Source: Desulfarculus baarsii DSM 2075 (lineage in GTDB: Bacteria > Desulfobacterota > Desulfarculia > Desulfarculales > Desulfarculaceae). From it: 64,000 nt of DNA. The first letter of the stretch is position 1; the number at the start of each line of letters is the position of its first letter. The DNA lies in NCBI RefSeq assembly GCF_000143965.1, contig NC_014365.1, positions 895,501 to 959,500 on the forward strand. The letters run 5' to 3'. A program made the translations under genes and the position numbers. Of the stretch, positions 24,076 to 33,591 are shown piece after piece. The notes below the pieces were generated by a model. That model was not told where the DNA came from. It searched no databases and was given only the letters and a program-made list of their open reading frames with translations.

Positions 24076-25601
24076 GCGGCAAGGTTTATCTCATCGGCGC
24101 CGGACCAGGCGACCCGGAGCTGATCACCATGAAGGCCGCGCGCTGCCTGGCCCAGGCCGACGTGGTGGTCTACGACTTTTTGGCCAACCCCGAGCTGCTG
24201 GGCTTGGCCCCGGCCGAGGCCGCCCATGTCTACGTGGGCAAAAAAGGCGGCGACCACACCATGAGCCAAGAGGGCATCAACGCCCTGTTGTGCGACCTGG
24301 CCGCCCAGGGCAAGACCGTCGCCCGGCTCAAGGGCGGCGACCCGTACGTCTTTGGCCGCGGCGGCGAGGAGGCCAGCGCCCTGTGGGAACGGGGCCTGGC
24401 CTTCGAGGTGGTGCCCGGCGTTTCCAGCGCCGTGGCCGCGCCGTGCTACGCCGGCATCCCCGTCACCGACCGCCGCCACGCCACCGAGGTGGCCTTTGTC
24501 ACCGGCCACGAAGACCCCACCAAGGCCTCCTCGACCATCAACTGGCAGGCCTTGGCGGCCATGGGCTCGCTGGTGTTTCTGATGGGCGTGAAAAATCTGC
24601 CCGAGATCTGCGCCCAGCTCATCGCCCACGGCAAGCCGGCCGAGACCCCGGCCGCCTGCGTGCGCTGGGGGGCCACCGCCCGCCAGCAAACCATCGTCGG
24701 CGCCTTGGCCGATCTGCCGCAAAAGGCCGCCGCGGCCGGCCTCAAGCCACCGGCGGTGACCATCGTCGGCGGGGCGGTGGCCCTGCGCGAACAGCTCAAC
24801 TGGTATGAGCGCATGCCACTGTTTGGCCGACGCGTGCTGGTGACCAGGGCCAGGGCCCAGGCCAGCAAGCTTTCGGCGGGCCTGCGCGCCTTGGGGGCCG
24901 AGGTCGTCGAGTGCCCGACCATCGAGATCAGGCCCATGCCCGACGATGGCCAACTGCGCTGGGCCGCCGCCCACGCCGCCGACTACGACTGGGTGCTCTT
25001 CACCAGCGCCAACGCCGTCGAGCCGTTTTTACAGGCCCTGCTGGCCAGGGGCCGCGACGTGCGCGCCCTGCACCGGACCAAGATCGGGGCCATCGGCCCG
25101 GCCACGGCCCAGGCCCTGGCCCGGCGCGGCCTGAAATACGACCTGATGGCCAAGAGCTTCGTGGCCGAGGGCCTGCTGGAGGCCCTGGCCGACCACGACC
25201 TCGCGGGCAAAAAAGTGCTGCTGCCCCGGGCGACCAGGGCCCGCGACGTCTTGCCCGAGGAGCTGCGCAAACGCGGCGCGTTGGTCGACATCGTCGCCGC
25301 CTACGAAACCTTCGCCCCGGCCGGGGCCAAGGAGCGCCTGGAGGCGATCATGGCCGACGGCCTGGGCGTGATCACCTTCACCGCCTCGTCGACGGTCGAC
25401 AACCTCATGGACATGCTCGACGAGCCGACCAAGGCCAAGCTGATCGCCGAGAGCGCCTCGGGCGCGCTGATCGTGGCCTCCATCGGCCCGATCACCAGCC
25501 AAAGCGCCCGCCGGCACGGCATGACCGTCCACGTCGAGCCGGCCGAATACACCATCCCCGCCCTGATCGAGGCCCTGGCGGCCCATTGCCAACAATCGTG
25601 A
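24072..25601 (+). CDS. cobA-hemD: fused uroporphyrinogen-III C-methyltransferase / uroporphyrinogen-III synthase
   Basis: 509 aa, two enzymes in one chain. Residues 1-245 are SUMT (CobA): VYLIGAGPGDPELITMKA and RLKGGDPYVFGRGGEE (SAM motif), PGVSSAVAAPCYAGIPVTDR. Residues 255-509 are HemD-like: RRVLVTRARAQASKLSAGLR, TSANAVEPFLQAL, IGPATAQALARRG and TFTASSTVDNLM. The fusion makes precorrin-2 from hydroxymethylbilane with hemC, feeding siroheme, cobalamin and alternative heme pathways. Such a fusion is typical of Desulfobacterota and Clostridia. ATGA and GTGA overlaps flank it on both sides. Confidence 0.96.
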   Translation: MSGKVYLIGAGPGDPELITMKAARCLAQADVVVYDFLANPELLGLAPAEAAHVYVGKKGGDHTMSQEGINALLCDLAAQGKTVARLKGGDPYVFGRGGEEASALWERGLAFEVVPGVSSAVAAPCYAGIPVTDRRHATEVAFVTGHEDPTKASSTINWQALAAMGSLVFLMGVKNLPEICAQLIAHGKPAETPAACVRWGATARQQTIVGALADLPQKAAAAGLKPPAVTIVGGAVALREQLNWYERMPLFGRRVLVTRARAQASKLSAGLRALGAEVVECPTIEIRPMPDDGQLRWAAAHAADYDWVLFTSANAVEPFLQALLARGRDVRALHRTKIGAIGPATAQALARRGLKYDLMAKSFVAEGLLEALADHDLAGKKVLLPRATRARDVLPEELRKRGALVDIVAAYETFAPAGAKERLEAIMADGLGVITFTASSTVDNLMDMLDEPTKAKLIAESASGALIVASIGPITSQSARRHGMTVHVEPAEYTIPALIEALAAHCQQS

Positions 25602-27823
25602 GCGGGGCCGGCGAAAGCATCCTGGGCGGGCTCAACCCGGCCCAACGTCAGGCCGTGGAGCTGTTGGGCCGGCCGGTGCTGGTCATCGCCGGGGCCGGCA
25701 GCGGCAAAACGCGCACGCTGGTCCACCGGGTGGCCCATGTGGTCGAACTGGGCGTGGACCCGCGCGAGATCCTGCTGTTGACCTTCACCCGCCGGGCCGC
25801 CGCCGAGATGCTGGCCCGCGCCCGCCAGCTCAACCCGGCCTGCGCGGCCGTGGGCGGCGGCACGTTCCATTCGCTGTGCAACCGTTTGCTGCGCCGTTAC
25901 GCCGCCCGGGCCGGCCTGATGCCAAACTTCACCATCATCGACCCGGCCGACGCCGAGCACCTGGTGCGCGGCTGCATCGACGAACTGGGCCTCAAAGGCG
26001 GCAAGGACGAGCGTTTTCCCAAGCCGCGCACGGTTTTCGGGTTGATCAGCGCCTCGCGCAACCTGGAACTGAGCCTCGCCGAGTTGATCCAGACCCGCGA
26101 GCCCCATCTGTGGCCCATCTCCAAGGAGATCGAACGCATCGCCCTGGCCTACGCCCAGGCCAAGCAACGGCAAAACCAGGTCGATTACGACGACCTGCTG
26201 TTCATGGCCGAGGCCCTGCTGCGCGACAACCCCGACATCCAAGACGATCAGCGCCGGCGCTGGCGACACGTGCTGGTCGACGAATACCAAGACACCAACG
26301 CCGTCCAGGCGCGCCTGTTGGAGCTGATCTGCGGGCCGGGGCAAGAGCTGATGGTCGTCGGCGACGACGCCCAGAGCATCTATCGCTTTCGCGGGGCGCG
26401 CATCGACAACATCTTCGAATTCCCCGAGCGCTTCGCCGGCGCGGCCGTGGTCAAGCTCGAACGCAACTATCGCTCGACCCAGCCCATCCTCGACCTGACC
26501 AACGCCATCATCGAAGGGGCCGGCCAGCGCTTTGACAAGCGCCTGTTCACCGAGCTGCTGGAGGGCCCCAAGCCCCGTCTGGAGCGGCCCCGCGACGAGC
26601 GCGGCCAGTCGCGCCTGGTGCGCGAGCGCATCCAGAAGCTCTTGGCCGACGGCGCCCGTCCCGAGGACATCGCCGTGCTTTTCCGGGCCGGCCGCGACTC
26701 CTTCGACCTGGAGCGCGAGCTGACCGCCGAGCATCTGGCCTATGTCAAATACGGCGGGCTCAAGTTCCTGGAGGCCTCGCACATCAAGGACGTTCTGGCC
26801 CATCTGCGGGTCATCGCCAACCCCCTGGATTTCGTCTCGTGGCAGCGGGCGCTGATGTTGTTGCCCGGCGTGGGCCCCACCACCGCCCAGCAGATCGTGG
26901 CCCATCTGGCCCTGGCCGCTGGGCCGGCCGACTTCGGCCCCCGGCTGCGGGCCTGTCCCCAGGGCAAACGCAGCGCGCCCGTGCGGCAGTTGGCCGAACT
27001 GATGGACGAACTCAGCGATCCGGCCGCGCCGCCCCTGGACAAGGTCGAGGCCGCGCTGGAATATTACGAGCCCTTCTGCCGCGAGCAATACGAAGACTAC
27101 CCCCGCCGCCTGCGCGACCTGGAGGAACTGCCCGGCCTGGCCCGGGCCTTTGGCTCGCTGGAGGACATGCTGGCCGAGCTGGTCCTGGACCCGCCGGCCG
27201 CCCACGCCGAGGAGATGGGCGGCGGACGGATCACCCTCTCGACGGTGCATTCGGCCAAGGGCATGGAGTGGCCCCATGTTTTCGTGATCTGGGCCACCGA
27301 CGGCCGGCTGCCCTCGTCGGCCAGCCTGGACGACCCCGACGGCCTGGAAGAAGAACGCCGCCTGCTCTACGTGGCCTGCACCCGCGCGGCCAAGGGGTTG
27401 CTGCTCGTCGCGCCCAGGGAGAGCTTCAACCGTTTTGACGGCGCGCGCGACCAAGAACTCAGCCGTTTCCTGGACGATCTGCCCGCGGCGGTGATGGAAA
27501 GCTCCGGCGGCGCGGTCTTTGGCGAGGCCTTCACGCGCCTGGCCGCGGCCGCCGCGCCCGATGAAACGCCGGTCGCCCGGCCCGTGGCCGCGCCCCGGGC
27601 GGTCAAAGAGCCGGCCGGGCCCAAGGTGGGCAGCGTGGCCGGCAAGATGGCCCTGTTGCAATACGATCGACCCTTCCCGGTGGGCGAGATGGTCAGCCAC
27701 GCCAAGTTCGGTCGGGGCAAGGTCATCGGCTATCGCGGCGACGACAAGATCATGGTCCACTTCACCGGATATGGGCTCAAAACCCTCGTGTTGAAATTCG
27801 CCGGCCTGCAACCGGCCCAGTGA
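25598..27823 (+). CDS. UvrD/Rep-type (PcrA-like) superfamily 1 DNA helicase
   Basis: 741 aa from GTG 25598, overlapping the previous stop (GTGA). Motifs: Q motif GGLNPAQRQAVE, Walker A VIAGAGSGKTRTL (about residues 29-41), motif Ia LLLTFTRRAAAEML, Walker B VLVDEYQDTNAVQ (about 225-237), motif III VGDDAQSIYRFRGA, motif IV LERNYRSTQPIL, motif V STVHSAKGMEWPHVFVI and motif VI EERRLLYVACTRA. It unwinds DNA 3' to 5'. The C-terminus FPVGEMVSHAKFGRGKVIGY resembles the PcrA/UvrD C-terminal Tudor-like domain that binds RNA polymerase. Context with heme genes is not functional, only operonic. Confidence 0.93.
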   Translation: MSGAGESILGGLNPAQRQAVELLGRPVLVIAGAGSGKTRTLVHRVAHVVELGVDPREILLLTFTRRAAAEMLARARQLNPACAAVGGGTFHSLCNRLLRRYAARAGLMPNFTIIDPADAEHLVRGCIDELGLKGGKDERFPKPRTVFGLISASRNLELSLAELIQTREPHLWPISKEIERIALAYAQAKQRQNQVDYDDLLFMAEALLRDNPDIQDDQRRRWRHVLVDEYQDTNAVQARLLELICGPGQELMVVGDDAQSIYRFRGARIDNIFEFPERFAGAAVVKLERNYRSTQPILDLTNAIIEGAGQRFDKRLFTELLEGPKPRLERPRDERGQSRLVRERIQKLLADGARPEDIAVLFRAGRDSFDLERELTAEHLAYVKYGGLKFLEASHIKDVLAHLRVIANPLDFVSWQRALMLLPGVGPTTAQQIVAHLALAAGPADFGPRLRACPQGKRSAPVRQLAELMDELSDPAAPPLDKVEAALEYYEPFCREQYEDYPRRLRDLEELPGLARAFGSLEDMLAELVLDPPAAHAEEMGGGRITLSTVHSAKGMEWPHVFVIWATDGRLPSSASLDDPDGLEEERRLLYVACTRAAKGLLLVAPRESFNRFDGARDQELSRFLDDLPAAVMESSGGAVFGEAFTRLAAAAAPDETPVARPVAAPRAVKEPAGPKVGSVAGKMALLQYDRPFPVGEMVSHAKFGRGKVIGYRGDDKIMVHFTGYGLKTLVLKFAGLQPAQ

Positions 27824-27836
27824 GGCGAAAAAGGCG

Positions 27837-29135
27837 ATGGAAACCTACGAGCAGGCGGTTCAGAGGCTCTACGACCTGCAAAAATTCGGCATCAAGCTGG
27901 GGCTCAACTCCACCGAGCGCCTGCTGGCCCGCTTGGGCGACCCCCACCTGAAGTTGCCCACCGTGCACCTGGCCGGCACCAACGGCAAGGGTTCGGTGGG
28001 GGCCATGCTGGAGGCCACGTTGCGGCAGGCCGGCCTGAAGACCGGCTTTTACACCTCGCCGCACCTGGTGCGCTTCACCGAGCGCTTCAAGATCGACGGC
28101 CAGGAGATCGCCGAAAACGAGGTGGCCGCCCTGGCCGACGACGTCTGGTGGGTGGTCGACCCCAGCCAGCCGCCGACGTTTTTCGAGATCGTCACGGCCA
28201 TGGCCTTTTTGCATTTCGCGCGGCGCGGGGTGGATGTGTTGATTCTGGAGACCGGCCTGGGCGGCCGGCTCGACGCCACCAACGTCTGCCGGCCGCTGGC
28301 CTCGCTGATCACCAACATCGGCCTGGAGCACCAGGATTTTCTGGGCAAGACCCTGGCCAGCATCGCCTTCGAGAAGGCCGGGGTGATCAAGCCGGCCACG
28401 CCGTTGATCCACGGCGTGAGCCAAAAGCCGGCCCGGGCGGTGATCGAGGCGCGGGCGCGGGAGATGGCCGCGCCGGAGATTCGCCTGGGCCGCGAGATCA
28501 CTTGCCGCCGCCGGGCCGACGAGAGTTTCGCCCTGCGTGGGCGGCTGTGGCGGTTCGATGATCTGCGCTGCAACCTGCGTGGCCGCCATCAGCCGCTCAA
28601 CGCCGCCCTGGCCCTGGGCGCGACCGAGGTTTTGGCCGAAAAGGGCTTGGCCGTGGGGCCCGAGCACTTCGCGGCGGGGCTGAGGCGGGTGGACTGGCCG
28701 GGCCGCCTGGAGCGCTGGCCCACCGACGAAGGCGAACCGGCCCTCTGGCTGGACGGGGCCCACAACATCCCTTCGGCCAAGGCCCTGCTGGCCAGCATCG
28801 ACCTGCTGCGCCGCCCCGGCGGGCCGCTGGTGATGGTGGTGGGCGTGATGGCCGACAAGGCCGTGGACAAGATTCTTGCCATCGTGCTGCCGGCGGCCGA
28901 CAGGGTGGTCTTTTCGCGGCCCGGCTACAGCCGGGCGGCCACGCCCCAGGCCCTGGCCGCGGCGGCCCCGAAAGACTGCCCTCCCAGCGAAATCAATGAC
29001 GATTTGGCTTCGGCCATCCAACGGGCCAGGGAATTGGCCGGGCCCGAGGGCGTGGTGTTGATCACCGGGTCCTTGTTCACGGTGGGAGAGGCCCGGGCAA
29101 TACTTGGCGGAATGCCCACAAGCGACTTGCCTTAG
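27837..29135 (+). CDS. folC: bifunctional folylpolyglutamate / dihydrofolate synthase
   Basis: 432 aa, starting 13 bases after the helicase stop. It adds glutamate to folates or dihydropteroate in the cytosol. The P-loop HLAGTNGKGSVGAML lies at about residues 43-57, the SPHLVRFTERF omega-loop segment and LETGLGGRLDATNV are typical of Mur-ligase-type FolC, and GRLERWPTDEGEP plus LDGAHNIPSAKALL are in the C-terminal glutamate domain. Its short distance to lptD (about 64 bases) makes a joint transcript possible. Confidence 0.95.
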   Translation: METYEQAVQRLYDLQKFGIKLGLNSTERLLARLGDPHLKLPTVHLAGTNGKGSVGAMLEATLRQAGLKTGFYTSPHLVRFTERFKIDGQEIAENEVAALADDVWWVVDPSQPPTFFEIVTAMAFLHFARRGVDVLILETGLGGRLDATNVCRPLASLITNIGLEHQDFLGKTLASIAFEKAGVIKPATPLIHGVSQKPARAVIEARAREMAAPEIRLGREITCRRRADESFALRGRLWRFDDLRCNLRGRHQPLNAALALGATEVLAEKGLAVGPEHFAAGLRRVDWPGRLERWPTDEGEPALWLDGAHNIPSAKALLASIDLLRRPGGPLVMVVGVMADKAVDKILAIVLPAADRVVFSRPGYSRAATPQALAAAAPKDCPPSEINDDLASAIQRARELAGPEGVVLITGSLFTVGEARAILGGMPTSDLP

Positions 29136-29199
29136 CACCTGCGATTTGCTAAGTTGCGGCAGAACTGCAACCTCGTGGTGAGTGCGGGAGGAGAGGCAC

Positions 29200-31524
29200 G
29201 TGCGCAAATCCTGGCGTTTGTCTTGCGCTAACTATCTTGTTTTGATGATAGTGGCGGCGTTGTTGGTCTTTTCGGCCGGTCCGGCCTTGGCCCAGAGCAA
29301 CGAATTGGTCAGGCTGGAGACTTCGACGCCGGTGGACGTGCGGGCCGACAAGTTGACCTACGACGACAAGACCAATTCATACCTGGCCGAGGGCGAGGTG
29401 GAGATCACCCAGGGCGCCAACCGCCTGGTGGCCGACAAGGTGCGGCTGTTCTCCCAATCGATGATCGCCGAGGCCGAGGGCAACGTCTCGATGGTCAGCC
29501 CCTCGCAGGTGGTCAGCGCCGCGAGCCTGGTGGTCAACCTCAACACCAGCACGGGCAAGCTCTACGATGCGCGCATCTTCCTGCCGGCCACCCACTATTA
29601 CCTGCGTGGCGAGGAGATCGTCAAAACCGGCGAGGACACCTACACCATGGCCCAAGGCGGGTTCACCACCTGCGACGGCGACAGCCCCAACTGGGAAGTC
29701 ACCGGCTCGGAGGTGGACGTGACCATCGAGGGCTACGGCACGGCCAAAAACACCGCTTTCCGCATCAAGGACATGCCGGTGTTGTGGTCGCCCTACATGG
29801 TTTTCCCGGTCAAGACCAAGCGCCAGTCGGGCCTTCTGCCGCCCATGTTCGGCCAGGGCCAGCGCGACGGCTTTTTGATGAGCCTGCCCTATTATCATGT
29901 GCTGGGCGAGGACCAGGACGCCACGATCACCCTCAACGTCATGACCAGCCGTGGCGTGGGCATCGGCGCGGAGTATCGCTACGCCCTGGATGAATTCTCC
30001 AAGGGCATGATCATGGCCGACCTGCTGCCCAGCGACAACAACAGCCAGAGTCTCTACGAAGAGGGCAAGCTGGCCGAGCCCTACGACAAGCGCTGGTGGG
30101 TGCGCGGCATGGCCGACCAGAAGCTCTTCGGCGGGGCCATGGAAATGCGCATGGACCTGGACCTGGTCAGCGACCGCGACTACATGCGTGAGTTCACCTT
30201 CGGCTACACCGGCTTCAACACCTCCAGCTACCGCCTGGCCGAGATGTTCAACCGCACCCTGGAGCCCAACTCCTCGTGGCTGCGCACCAGCAAGGTCAAC
30301 CTGCTGCGCTACTGGTCGTCGAGCACCCTGAACATGACGGCCTATTACTTCGACCAGATCAACACCGACAACAAGTCCACCCTGCAGCAGTTGCCGGCCA
30401 TCAGCTACGACGCCGTGCGCCAGGCCATCGACGATCGCGGCATGTTCTATTTCCAGATGACCTCCGACTTCACCTACTACTACCGCGAGACCGGCAGCAC
30501 CGGGGCCATCCTCAACTTCAACCCGGCCGTCAGCGCGCCGCTCAACTTCCGCGACTACCTGGAGGTCGAGCCGGTCTTCACCTGGAACCAGCGTCTCTAC
30601 TCGGCCACCCTTGGCGAGTCCGAGGACCAGGACAAAGACAAATACGGCGCCAGCTACGGCTGGAACTTCCAGTTGAAGAACTCGACCTACCTCTACCGGG
30701 TCTATGATTTCGGCGAGGCCGAGACGCCCTTCAAGGTCAAGCACGCCGTGCGGCCCAAGGTCGACTACCTCTACCGGCCCAACATCTACGACGGCGAGGC
30801 CCCAGAGCTGGCCCAGATGTACCAGAACAGGCTCAACTATTTCCGCTACGGCTTCAACAACGCCTTCACCTACAAATACATGCAGGAAAACGAGGAGACC
30901 GGCGAGATCGAGCCGGTTTACCGCGAATTCCTCAAGGTCAACGTCTTCCAGGTCTACAGCCTGGATGAGCGCAGCTACAACGGCTCCAGCGGCATGACCT
31001 ACACCGGCGCCGACAACAGCGCCCAACTGGGCTACGACACCTGGGACGGCTCGTACAGCCTGCCCTATCGCCACGACGGCGAGAACTTCGGCAACTTCGG
31101 CGCGCGCGTCGAATTCGACCCCTGGGACGGCCTCTACTTCGAAAGCGACGTGGAGTACGATCCCTACGAGAGCCGGATCTACACCTTCAACTCGAGCATG
31201 ACCTTCAGCGACTACCGCGGCGACATGCTCAGCTTCGATTATCGCTACACCCACGACATCCTCAAGCAGTTGCGCTCGATGGTCCGCGTCGCGCTCAACG
31301 ACAAGTGGAGCGTGGGCATGCAAAACCGCCATGATTTCGACAACGAGATGGACTTCGACACCATCTACCAGCTCGAATACAACGACCAGTGCTGGGGCGT
31401 GCGCGTGTTCTACCGCGACGACTCCACCGAGCGCGGTTTCTTCCTGGTCTTCAGCATCGGCGGCTTCGGCGAAATCTTCGGCACCGGCTTCGGCGGCGAG
31501 GACACCAAGGAGCGCACGTACTAG
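29200..31524 (+). CDS. lptD: LPS-assembly outer-membrane protein LptD
   Basis: 774 aa when started at GTG 29200, preceded by GGGAGGAGAGG; the in-frame GTG 29182 is part of that site. The signal peptide is about residues 1-31 (YLVLMIVAALLVFSAGPALA). An OstA-like N-terminal domain (about 45-150: VDVRADKLTYDDKTNSYLAE) is followed by the LptD barrel with many acidic and aromatic strand repeats. LptD inserts LPS into the outer leaflet with LptE. The C-terminal barrel end is GEIFGTGFGGEDTKERTY. It shows the organism makes LPS, as the two omptins need. Cys positions are few, so the E. coli disulphide pattern is not assured. Confidence 0.93.
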   Translation: MRKSWRLSCANYLVLMIVAALLVFSAGPALAQSNELVRLETSTPVDVRADKLTYDDKTNSYLAEGEVEITQGANRLVADKVRLFSQSMIAEAEGNVSMVSPSQVVSAASLVVNLNTSTGKLYDARIFLPATHYYLRGEEIVKTGEDTYTMAQGGFTTCDGDSPNWEVTGSEVDVTIEGYGTAKNTAFRIKDMPVLWSPYMVFPVKTKRQSGLLPPMFGQGQRDGFLMSLPYYHVLGEDQDATITLNVMTSRGVGIGAEYRYALDEFSKGMIMADLLPSDNNSQSLYEEGKLAEPYDKRWWVRGMADQKLFGGAMEMRMDLDLVSDRDYMREFTFGYTGFNTSSYRLAEMFNRTLEPNSSWLRTSKVNLLRYWSSSTLNMTAYYFDQINTDNKSTLQQLPAISYDAVRQAIDDRGMFYFQMTSDFTYYYRETGSTGAILNFNPAVSAPLNFRDYLEVEPVFTWNQRLYSATLGESEDQDKDKYGASYGWNFQLKNSTYLYRVYDFGEAETPFKVKHAVRPKVDYLYRPNIYDGEAPELAQMYQNRLNYFRYGFNNAFTYKYMQENEETGEIEPVYREFLKVNVFQVYSLDERSYNGSSGMTYTGADNSAQLGYDTWDGSYSLPYRHDGENFGNFGARVEFDPWDGLYFESDVEYDPYESRIYTFNSSMTFSDYRGDMLSFDYRYTHDILKQLRSMVRVALNDKWSVGMQNRHDFDNEMDFDTIYQLEYNDQCWGVRVFYRDDSTERGFFLVFSIGGFGEIFGTGFGGEDTKERTY

Positions 31525-31541
31525 AAAATGCGGGGCGGCCC

Positions 31542-31568
31542 TTGACAGAAGGCCGCCTCTACTATAGA
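31542..31568 (+). promoter_or_regulatory. sigma-70-type promoter for rplM-rpsI
   Basis: TTGACA (31542-31547) and TATAGA (31563-31568) with a 15-base spacer, about 70 bases before rplM. An alternative TAGAAA -10 would give 17. The leader contains GAAAACAGCCTTCGATCGCC, with no clear L13-binding structure visible. Confidence 0.55.
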
Positions 31569-31638
31569 AAACAGCCTTCGATCGCCCGAATTTTTTGGGG
31601 GCGCCCGCAAGACATTTGTTGATAGATAGGCAGGAAAG

Positions 31639-32067
31639 ATGAAAACCTTCGTTGCCAAACCCAACGACGCCACCCGCGAGTGGTTCGTGATCGACGCCAC
31701 CGATCTGGTCCTGGGCCGCATGGCCACCCAGATCGCCATGCGCCTGCGCGGCAAGCACAAACCCACGTTCACGCCCCACGTGGACACGGGCGATTTCATC
31801 ATCGTCGTCAACGCCGACAAGGTGAAGCTGACCGGCCGCAAGTGGGATCAAAAGAAATACTATCGGCACAGCGGCTACCCCGGCGGCATCACCGAGATCT
31901 CCGCCGACAAGGCCCGCGGCAGCCACCCCGAGCGTCTGATCTTCAGCGCCGTGCGCGGCATGCTGCCCAAAAACACCCTGGGCCGTCAAATGCTCAAGAA
32001 ACTCAAGGTCTACGCCGGGCCCGAGCATCCCCACCAGGCCCAGACGCCCCAAAGCCTTAGCCTGTGA
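31639..32067 (+). CDS. rplM: 50S ribosomal protein L13
   Basis: 142 aa, AGGAAAG upstream. [40 protein letters not shown], and the GGITEI and [15 protein letters not shown] blocks are diagnostic. L13 is an early-assembly 23S rRNA-binding protein of the large subunit. Paired with rpsI as nearly always in bacteria; 15 bases separate them. Confidence 0.98.
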   Translation: MKTFVAKPNDATREWFVIDATDLVLGRMATQIAMRLRGKHKPTFTPHVDTGDFIIVVNADKVKLTGRKWDQKKYYRHSGYPGGITEISADKARGSHPERLIFSAVRGMLPKNTLGRQMLKKLKVYAGPEHPHQAQTPQSLSL

Positions 32068-32082
32068 TGATGGGAGACTACA

Positions 32083-32478
32083 ATGGCTGACAATCGCTAC
32101 TACGCCACCGGCAAACGCAAGACCTCCGTCGCCAGGTGTTGGCTGGTTCCCGGTGGTTCGGGCAAGATCGTCGTCAACAAAAACGACGTGGACAAGTACT
32201 TCTGCCGCGAGACCGACATCATGCTGCTGCGTCAGCCCCTGGTGCTGACCGAGACCGGCGCTCAGTTCGACGTCATGGCCACCGTGGTCGGCGGCGGCAC
32301 CAGCGGCCAGGCCGGCGCGGTGCGTCACGGCATCGCCCGCGCGTTGCTGGAGTTCAACCCCGAGCTGCGCACGGCCCTCAAGCGGGCCGGGTTCCTCACC
32401 CGCGACCCCCGCAAGAAAGAGCGCAAGAAGTACGGCCAGAAGGGCGCGCGCGCCTCGTTCCAGTTCTCCAAGCGCTAA
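32083..32478 (+). CDS. rpsI: 30S ribosomal protein S9
   Basis: 131 aa, GGGAG 5 bases upstream of [19 protein letters not shown] is the conserved start; [13 protein letters not shown] and the C-terminal [20 protein letters not shown] ending in KR is the S9 tail that reaches the P-site tRNA. A strong terminator follows 25 bases after the stop. Confidence 0.98.
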   Translation: MADNRYYATGKRKTSVARCWLVPGGSGKIVVNKNDVDKYFCRETDIMLLRQPLVLTETGAQFDVMATVVGGGTSGQAGAVRHGIARALLEFNPELRTALKRAGFLTRDPRKKERKKYGQKGARASFQFSKR

Positions 32479-32502
32479 GTCGACACGGTCGAAAGTTCCT
32501 CG

Positions 32503-32537
32503 GGGCGGGCCGCTGGCGGCCTGCCCTGATTTTTTTT
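32503..32537 (+). terminator. rho-independent terminator after rpsI
   Basis: GGGCGGGCCGC / GCGGCCTGCCC stem (10 of 11 pairs plus a G-U) followed by TGA and eight Ts. It closes the rplM-rpsI unit immediately before argC, whose GGAGGGG site begins three bases after the T-run. Confidence 0.9.
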
Positions 32538-32550
32538 ATGGAGGGGCCAA

Positions 32551-33588
32551 ATGCATGGCGTGGCGATAGTTGGTGGTTCGGGTTACACCGGCGTGGAGTT
32601 GATGCGTCTGATCGACGCTCACCCGGATCTGCGGCTGATGGCGGTCAGCTCCAGGCAATACCTGGGCCGGCCGGTGGCCGATGTTTTCGGGGCGTTGCGC
32701 GGCCGGGTGGAGTTGAGCTTCAGCGCGCCCGACGCCCCGGAGTTGCTCGACGGCGTGGAACTCGTTTTCCTGGCCGTGCCCCACAAGGCGGCCATGGCCG
32801 CCGCGCCGGGTCTGTTGGCCGCCGGCCGCAAGGTCGTCGATCTCTCGGCCGATTTCCGCCTGCGCGACGCGGCGGTCTATGAAAAATGGTATGGCCCGCA
32901 CACCTGCCAGGATCTGCTGGCCAAGGCCGTCTATGGCCTGCCCGAGTTTTATCGCCACCAGGTGCGGCGGGCCCAGTTGACGGCCAACCCCGGCTGCTAC
33001 GTCACCAGCGTGCTCGTGCCGCTCGTGCCGCTGTTGCGGGCCGGCCTGGTCGACAGCCAGAGCCTGATCGCCGACAGCGCCTCGGGCGTTTCCGGGGCCG
33101 GTCGCGGGGCCAAGATGAACCTGATTCATGGCGAGGTGCACGAGGACTTCAAGGCCTACGCCGTGGCCGGCCATCGCCACACGCCAGAGATGGAGCAGGA
33201 GCTTTCCCTGGCCGCCGGCCGCGAGGTGCGCCTGACCTTCACGCCGCACCTGCTGCCCATGGACCGGGGCATCCTCAGCACCATCTACGCCCGGCCCGTG
33301 GCCGGGGCCGGCGAGGAAGACGCGCGCCGTTGCTGGCAAGAGGCCTTTGCCGACGAGCCCTTCGTGCGGGTGCTGCCGGCCGGGGTTTTGCCCCAGACCA
33401 AGCACGTGCGCGGCGGCAACATGGTCGATATCGCCGTGGCCAGCGATCCGCGCAGCGGCCTGCTGAAGATCTTTTCGGCCCTGGACAACCTGACCAAGGG
33501 CGCCAGCGGTCAGGCCGTGCAAAACGCCAACCTGATGCTGGGCCTGAACGAAACGACCGGCCTGCTGGGCCTGGCCACCACGCCCTAA
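32551..33588 (+). CDS. argC: N-acetyl-gamma-glutamyl-phosphate reductase
   Basis: 345 aa, GGAGGGG upstream. It reduces N-acetylglutamyl-phosphate to the semialdehyde in arginine synthesis, using NADPH. VAIVGGSGYTGVELMRL is the nucleotide-binding start (GxSGYTG), VFLAVPHKAAM follows, and LTANPGCYVTSVLVPL contains the catalytic Cys (about residue 149). SGVSGAGRGAKMN and HRHTPEMEQEL are further active-site blocks. The stop is 3 bases before truA, forming a likely transcript; other arg genes are not in the window. Confidence 0.97.
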   Translation: MHGVAIVGGSGYTGVELMRLIDAHPDLRLMAVSSRQYLGRPVADVFGALRGRVELSFSAPDAPELLDGVELVFLAVPHKAAMAAAPGLLAAGRKVVDLSADFRLRDAAVYEKWYGPHTCQDLLAKAVYGLPEFYRHQVRRAQLTANPGCYVTSVLVPLVPLLRAGLVDSQSLIADSASGVSGAGRGAKMNLIHGEVHEDFKAYAVAGHRHTPEMEQELSLAAGREVRLTFTPHLLPMDRGILSTIYARPVAGAGEEDARRCWQEAFADEPFVRVLPAGVLPQTKHVRGGNMVDIAVASDPRSGLLKIFSALDNLTKGASGQAVQNANLMLGLNETTGLLGLATTP

Positions 33589-33591
33589 GCC

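Noticed and set aside
29377-32328. 983-codon minus-strand open frame across lptD and rplM
   Set aside because: Antisense of lptD and of two ribosomal protein genes; shadow caused by high GC.
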